Below are positions 57,766-64,000 of a DNA stretch of 64,000 nt, in pieces. The position numbers and the translations under genes are program-made. The stretch is from Lateolabrax maculatus (lineage: Eukaryota > Chordata > Actinopteri > Acropomatiformes > Lateolabracidae): contig CM062205.1 in NCBI GenBank assembly GCA_031216445.1, forward strand, positions 22,771,501-22,835,500, read 5' to 3'. Numbering within the stretch: the stretch's first letter is position 1; the number at the start of each line of letters is the position of its first letter. Under the pieces are notes generated by a model. The model saw only the letters and a list, made by a program, of their open reading frames with translations. It had not been told where the DNA came from and did no database searches.

Positions 57766-58327
57766 CACCACTAGGCTGCCAAACTCCTGTTGGACAGCTT
57801 TGAGGAAAACATGAAGAATATCTTTAATCCACAGACACAATGCCTAATTTTACTAAAAATGTCACAGATGTTGAAAAGTTGAAACATTATTTTGAAATTG
57901 GCAAAGAGAGAGTGTTAAACATGCTGTGACAAAGGTGTTTATCACATATTTAAGACCTCTGATGGTGTCGTTATTATCTCGGTTCAGAAGTTGCGTAATA
58001 ATGGACAATAGCAGAGTGAGTGTGTTACAGTAAAGAGGCAGCAGTCATGTTTGGTAATTAGATGATTTCACATTTGGCACTGTGTAAAGAGGAGTAGATT
58101 TGATGAATAATGCCTTTCAAGTCACCCTCAATAAATAATACATCTCAGTCTTACTCCCTCAGGAATCTTGCTTCAGATATCAATGTATTGGGTGAGGGGT
58201 GTAATGCCAAAATCCAATCAAAGAGTTTGCAAAACCTTTGCAAAGTCAGACACTAAACTGTTTCATGTCTTGCAGTGTATGAAACCCACTCAGAACAGAT
58301 CTTAACCTTTTAATAAGATAAAAAACT
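57766..58327. other. Intergenic, nothing recognised
   Basis: A 13-bp fragment CCCACTCAGAACA at about 58,286 may be a trace of the foldback end. Confidence 0.35.
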
Positions 58328-58370
58328 TCCACTCAGAACATGTTTCCTCCATCAGAGTCTCGCTGAGAAA
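58328..58370 (+). repeat. Foldback core fragment H (+)
   Basis: CCACTCAGAACATGTTTCCT followed by CCATCAGAGTCTCGCTGAG, then unrelated DNA: a truncated left end. Confidence 0.85.
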
Positions 58371-58490
58371 CAGTCTTGAATTGCTTTTGACTCTTAATCT
58401 TATTAAGAACATATAAAAGAGTGATCAGTGATACTAAAAGACCAAAGAAACACCACAAACATTAAATTTTTTTTGTCAACTATATGAGAT

Positions 58491-58779
58491 CCACTCAGAA
58501 CATGTTTCCTCCATCAGAGTCTCATTCAGAAACTCTGAACAATCTTCAACAGTGGAAAAGAAACAAAGTCTTCCACCAGTTTCCTGCTCTGAAGGAAACA
58601 TCTGAACTCTTCATCGTGAATAGCGAGACCAGACTCTTTAGAAACACATTTCTCAAGTCAACAACTACAGAAATGATCCCTGAAAGTATAGTCTTGGTTT
58701 GTGTTGGATGTTTCTCAGGGTCTTATGTCTGGAGACGAGCACTTTGACTGCTGGTTCATAAAGTAACTCCTCCTACAAT
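58491..58779 (+). repeat. Foldback core copy I (+)
   Basis: Shares the CTGCTGGTTCATAAAGTAA right end and the following about 260 bp with copy A, and its left flank (CCAAAGAAACACCACAAAC) with copy L. Confidence 0.9.
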
Positions 58780-59049
58780 TGGTGACAGATCTACTTTATT
58801 TTTCTATTTTAGACAGTAGCACTATCTTTTTAGTCAGCTTTTAATCCCAATGTTACACACATTTTAACCAAATTTCCAGATATTAGGAGTTTTGCAATTT
58901 GAGGGAGTCACATTCTTCATGTACGTCACCAGTTTTTCACCAAGTCTGTTTCCTTTGCACTTTGTTTTTAATGATACGGTACATCAACTTTTCCAACCGA
59001 CCACGAGTAAAAACTTTTTAGCGATATTTGCACTTTTCTGCATTTGGCA

Positions 59050-59333
59050 CCTCAGGAGTTCACCAGGAGTCAAAGTGCTCATCTCCAGACATAAGACCCT
59101 GAGGAACATCCAACACAAACCAAGACTATACTTTCAGGGATCATTTCTGTAGTTGTTGACTTGAGAAATGTGTTTCTAAAGAGTCTGGTCTCGCTATCCA
59201 CGATGAAGAGTTCAGATGTTTCCTTCAGAGCAGGAAACTGGTGGATAGACTTTGTCTCTTCTCCACTGTTGAAGACTGTTCAGAGTTTCTCAGTGGGACT
59301 CTGATGGAGGAAACATGTTCTGAGTGGACTGTT
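59050..59333 (-). repeat. Foldback core copy J (-)
   Basis: CCTCAGGAGTTCACCAGGAG to GTTCTGAGTGGACTGTTA. It has a 1-base insertion (GTGGATAGAC) and TCTCTTCTCC instead of TTTCTTCTCC. Confidence 0.9.
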
Positions 59334-60109
59334 ACGTGAAGGTGTTGTTATGTTTAGTCTGCCTGGGATATGCCGATGATGTTGCTGCTTCATATTTCAC
59401 TGGGTGTGTTGAAATAATGTTTTCTTCTATGTAAACACATAAAAACAACAGTTTAATTTCAAATTAATGTTAAACTAGAAAGTGCCATAATGAAACAAAA
59501 AAAAGGAATATAAATTTCTCCTTTTTAGTTCCTGATTTTTTTCTCAAAGAAGAAGAAGAGACCAAAAACTACAATTTCATTTCATTTGGACATAAATGCT
59601 TTTTGTTTGTGTATTTCCTTTTTTTTTCTGAAACACAGCAGTAAATTCTTTGGATAAACAGCTCAGTGGATTTGATTTCAATCAGTCTTGAATTCTCCTT
59701 GGATCCATTTACACTTTACTTTTACACAAACACTTTTTATATCGGATAGCTATCAAATCTGCACAAAATGGTATGGAGTGTAATTCCCAGCATCGCTCGG
59801 CACAACTTCAGCCTGAGCAGAGCTCTGATCAGACAGAATTATTGATAACACCTGTGGAGTTTTCACTTAACGTTGCCTGATTGTAAGTGCAGACTGTGAC
59901 TGATTGACATTTCTTTCCCTCTACTGTTGGTTTTGTTGCACTTATTACAGCAGGAAAACTTATCATTTGTATTATTACATGAAGATGACAGTCTACAGGT
60001 TTATTCTCAGCAAAGCTTAACCAAATATCAACTTCTGGAGATGTTCATTGATCAGCCTGATTAAGAAGACAAGTCAGAATCTTTAAAGACTAGATCTTAT
60101 TCTTTAAAC

Positions 60110-60419
60110 ACGATAAACAGCCCACTCAGAACATGTTTCCTCCATCAGAGTTTCATTCAGAAACTCTGAACAATCTTCAACAGTGGAAAAGAAACAAAGT
60201 CTTCCACCAGTTTCCTGCTCTGAAGGAAACATCTGAACTTTTCATCGTGGATAGCGAGACCAGACTCTTTAGAAACACATTTCTCAAGTCAACAACTACA
60301 GAAACGATCCCTGAAAGTATAGTCTTGGTTTGTGTTGGAGGTTCCTCAGGGTCTTATGTCTGGAGACGAGCACTTTGACTCCTGGTGAACTCCTCAGGTT
60401 CAGACACTCGTCCTTCAAT
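60110..60419 (+). repeat. Foldback core copy K (+)
   Basis: ACGATAAACAGCCCACTCAG to AGACACTCGTCCTTCAAT. It is followed by the same GAAAGATCTACTTTATTTTT flank as copies A and I. Confidence 0.9.
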
Positions 60420-60700
60420 CAGTGAAAGATCTACTTTATTTTTCTATTTTAGACAGTAGCACTATCTTTTTAGTCAGCTTTCAATCCCAGTGTAACACAC
60501 ATTTTAACCAAATTTGCAGATATTAGGAGTTTTGTTTCCTTTGCACTTTGTTTTTATTGATACAATACATAAACTTTTCCAACCCACCAGGTGTAAAAAC
60601 TTTTTATCGATATTTGCACTTTTCGGCATTTCCCCTCAGGTTTATTTATGCAAAATTGAAAATGCACAAAAAAAAAAATAGTTGGATTGAAACACACTTA
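60420..60700 (+). repeat. Flanking repeat shared with 50,233-50,497, 58,780-59,049 and 26,400
   Basis: ATCTACTTTATTTTTCTATT, GACAGTAGCACTATCTTTTT and the GTAAAAACTTTTT / GCACTTTTCGGCATTTCC words. Most complete here; the other two cluster copies are cut by the outer end of a minus core. Confidence 0.75.
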
Positions 60701-61234
60701 TTGTTATTTTTGTCTGACACGGAACAGTTTTTTAGCACTTGCCTCTTCTTGGTCAGGCACTATAAAGCAACTTAAGTACTTGTGTTAGTTAGAAGGAAAA
60801 CTCAGATGTTCTTCACCCTACATGGCATAAGACTGCCTACTTTAAAACCCCATGCACACCCATGGGGCACCTGCACAGGTTTTTTCACGTATGTGCCCCG
60901 ATTAGACATCTTCTCAGGAGCGTGTGGGCTGTAACTGACTGACATCTAATTCTTCTCTCTTTTATACACTTGTTACACCTCTTTTAAGCAGGGCACCTTT
61001 AATTTCACCTAAAATCTCTCTTACCAGAGTAAGGAGTTTGGAAACCGATTTTAATTCTCCTGCCACCTCAAACATAACATATATACAGCTGGCTAGGTGC
61101 TTCACTAGAGTAGACTGACAACAATCTTGAATGGCTTTTGATTTTATTACTAACATATAAAAGAGTCATCAATGATACTAAAAGACCAAAGAAACACCAC
61201 AAACATGGAATTTTTTTTGTCAACTGTATGAGAT
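60701..61234. other. Intergenic spacer in the cluster
   Basis: 61,110-61,234 repeats the left flank of copy I (TCTTGAATGGCTTTTGA; ACTAAAAGACCAAAGAAACA). Otherwise no feature. Confidence 0.45.
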
Positions 61235-61533
61235 CCACTCAGAACATGTTTCTTCCATCAGAGTCTCACTGAGAAACTCTGAACAATCTTCAACAGTGGA
61301 GAAGAAACAAAGTCTTCCACCAGTTTCCTGCTCTGAAGGAAACATCTGAACTCTTCATCGTGGATAGCAAGACCAGACTCTTTAGAAACACATTTCTCAA
61401 ATCAACAACTACAGAAATGATCCCTGAAAGTATAGTCTTGGTTTGTGTTGGATGTTTCTCAGGGTCTTATGTCTGGAGACGAGCACTTTGACTCCTGGTG
61501 AACTCCTCAGGTTCAGACACTCCTCCTACAATG
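61235..61533 (+). repeat. Foldback core copy L (+)
   Basis: CCACTCAGAACATGTTTCTT to ACTCCTCCTACAATG. Its right flank is an inverted match to the left flank of copy M. Confidence 0.9.
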
Positions 61534-61892
61534 AGGAGCTGGACAAAGTGCCCCCGACACAAAATAAGCAAATAAATACATAGAAAGTCAATAATAATAC
61601 TCTCTTTTTAGGTTTTCACATTTCAGAATACTGTTGAATTGGTTGCTATCAGCAAGAACTTTATAACTGTTATTTATTTATAAAATAGTACACTGCCAAC
61701 TTTAGTTCATAACAAAAAATAATAAGTTGTTCGTTTCTTCTACAATCACAACACATTTATGATTAAAATGGATTTAATCAGCAGAAAAGTTCAGTTACAT
61801 GTGTTTTTATATTGTATGTAAGACCGTCCCTGTGCACTGCAGCACAAAAGGCTTTTACATGATCAAAACTGAGATATTTGGTGTTGTGGTTA

Positions 61893-62905
<1,013 letters not shown>

Positions 62906-63027
62906 ACTGAAGTTGGCAGGGCACTATTATGGCACTTAAATATTAAATATTAAATAAATAACAGGTATAAAGTGCTTGCTGATAGCCACCAGTTCAACAG
63001 TATTCTGAAATGTGAGAACCAGCTCCT

Positions 63028-63330
63028 CATTGTAGGAGGAGCGTCTTTGTGAACCTGAGGAGTTCACCAGGAGTCAAAGTGCTCGTCTCCAGACATAAGA
63101 CCCTGAGAAACATCCAACACAAACCAAGACTATACTTTCAGGGATCATTTCTGTAGTTGTTGACTTGAGAAATGTGTTTCTAAAGAGTCTGGTCTCGCTA
63201 TCCACGATGAAGAGTTCAGATGTTTCCTTCAGAGCAGGAAACTGGTGGAAGACTTTGTTTCTTCTCCACTGTTGAAGATTGTTCAGAGTTTCTGAATGAA
63301 ACTCTGATGGAGGAAACATGTTCTGAGTGG
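63028..63330 (-). repeat. Foldback core copy M (-)
   Basis: CATTGTAGGAGGAGCGTCTT to CATGTTCTGAGTGGGG. With N it forms a fifth unit. Confidence 0.9.
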
Positions 63331-63852
63331 GGTTTTTTTTTTATCTTGTTAAAAAGAATAAGAACTTTCCTTTAGGCTTGTCACATGTGTCTATGCTGGG
63401 ACTAAATCTTTAGCTTCTCATCTCCTTGTACAAACAAAAATGATCAGTCATCAATAAATCTGTCTGATCAGAGCTCTGCTCAGGCTGAAGTTGGATGGAG
63501 CTATGCTGGGAATTACTTGTTACCAGACTTGGCCCCATTTACACTGAGTCACTTCATGTGTCTTGTGCAGTTTTGATAGCTATCCAATCTGATCCACTGA
63601 AATGTTAATCCAAACTGTTTCCTGGTATGTTTTAGTTTAAAAAAAAAAAAAAAGAAAGAAAACACACACAAAGAAAAAAAACATTTAAGTCCCAATGAAA
63701 TTAAAGTGTAATTTTTTTCTCTGCTCCCATAAACATATCTGCTCTGTAAATCACTTGTCCTGTTTTCTCCTTTGGGAAAAAGAAACCGGAAGTCAACAAA
63801 ACAAATTAGATGCTAAAAAAAAGAGTTTCCTTTAGCAGTTACATCACCATCC

Positions 63853-64000
63853 ACTCAGAACATGTTTCCTCCATCAGAGTTTCATTCAGAAACTCTGAAC
63901 AATCTTCAACAGTGGAGAAGAAACAAAGTCTTCCACCAGTTTCCTGCTCTGAAGGAAACATCTGAACTCTTCATCGTGGATAGCGAGACCAGACTCTTTA
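63853..64000 (+). repeat. Foldback core copy N (+), partial at window end
   Basis: CCACTCAGAACATGTTTCCT onward, identical in plan to the others, continuing past the window edge: the cluster extends further. Confidence 0.9.

Larger units (their letters stand above)
59050..60419. mobile_element. Foldback unit 4 (copies J and K)
   Basis: About 1.37 kb. The internal part has ACAACTTCAGCCTGAGCAGA and ACACCTGTGGAGTTTTCACT in the same sense as unit 2. Extra AT-rich DNA lies on its left side. Confidence 0.6.
63028..64000. mobile_element. Foldback unit 5 (copies M and N), cut by window end
   Basis: The internal part has TCTGATCAGAGCTCTGCTCA and CCAGACTTGGCCCCATTTAC as in unit 3. The right core is incomplete because the window ends. 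Confidence 0.6.

Overview
The window looks like nuclear DNA of a ray-finned fish, probably a percomorph-type teleost. Genes are split into short exons by GT-AG introns, most of the sequence is non-coding, and microsatellites are abundant. The interspersed repeats resemble families I know from teleosts: a hAT-like MITE with CAGTGGTGGAA-type ends, a Tc1-like MITE with ends like CATACTTTTGGTCATGTAG, and LINE relics. Two protein-coding genes, both on the + strand, can be supported. No rRNA, tRNA, CRISPR or bacterial-type feature is supported.

About 100-8,610: lbh (limb bud and heart development, a small acidic transcription cofactor). It has a CpG-rich non-coding first exon ending at 407, coding exons at 3573-3650, 5587-5761 and 7602-7669, and a likely polyadenylation signal at 8593. 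The conceptual protein is 106 aa. The intron between the first two coding exons has a U12-type donor (GTATCCTT). About 8,610-34,860: intergenic DNA rich in repeats, with a decayed 3' end of a LINE on the - strand at about 10,390-10,830.

About 34,860-56,180 (perhaps with a 5' UTR exon near 32,300): a Sec6/exocyst-like gene, best called exoc3l4-like, of the EXOC3L4/TNFAIP2 group. Thirteen coding exons join in frame into a 790-aa protein. It has a basic/acidic low-complexity N-terminus, then a full Sec6-type helical region. Its last intron (48,261-55,911, 7.65 kb) is far longer than the others.

About 49,940 to the window end: that last intron and the downstream flank hold the most unusual structure. 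A highly similar core of about 240-290 bp occurs at least 13 times (plus short fragments and one 113-bp hairpin form) in both orientations. I noticed no copy in the first 49.9 kb. Minus and plus copies flank about 0.5-0.8 kb of related internal sequence, forming foldback units of about 1.2-1.4 kb. Two units lie head to head as a roughly 2.8-kb imperfect palindrome. I do not recognise this family; it is the best candidate here for an undescribed element. A LINE ORF1 relic with zinc-knuckle-like motifs sits inside the cluster.

The two genes have no evident functional link: lbh acts in transcriptional regulation, the Sec6-like gene in membrane or cytoskeleton functions. They are simply neighbours.
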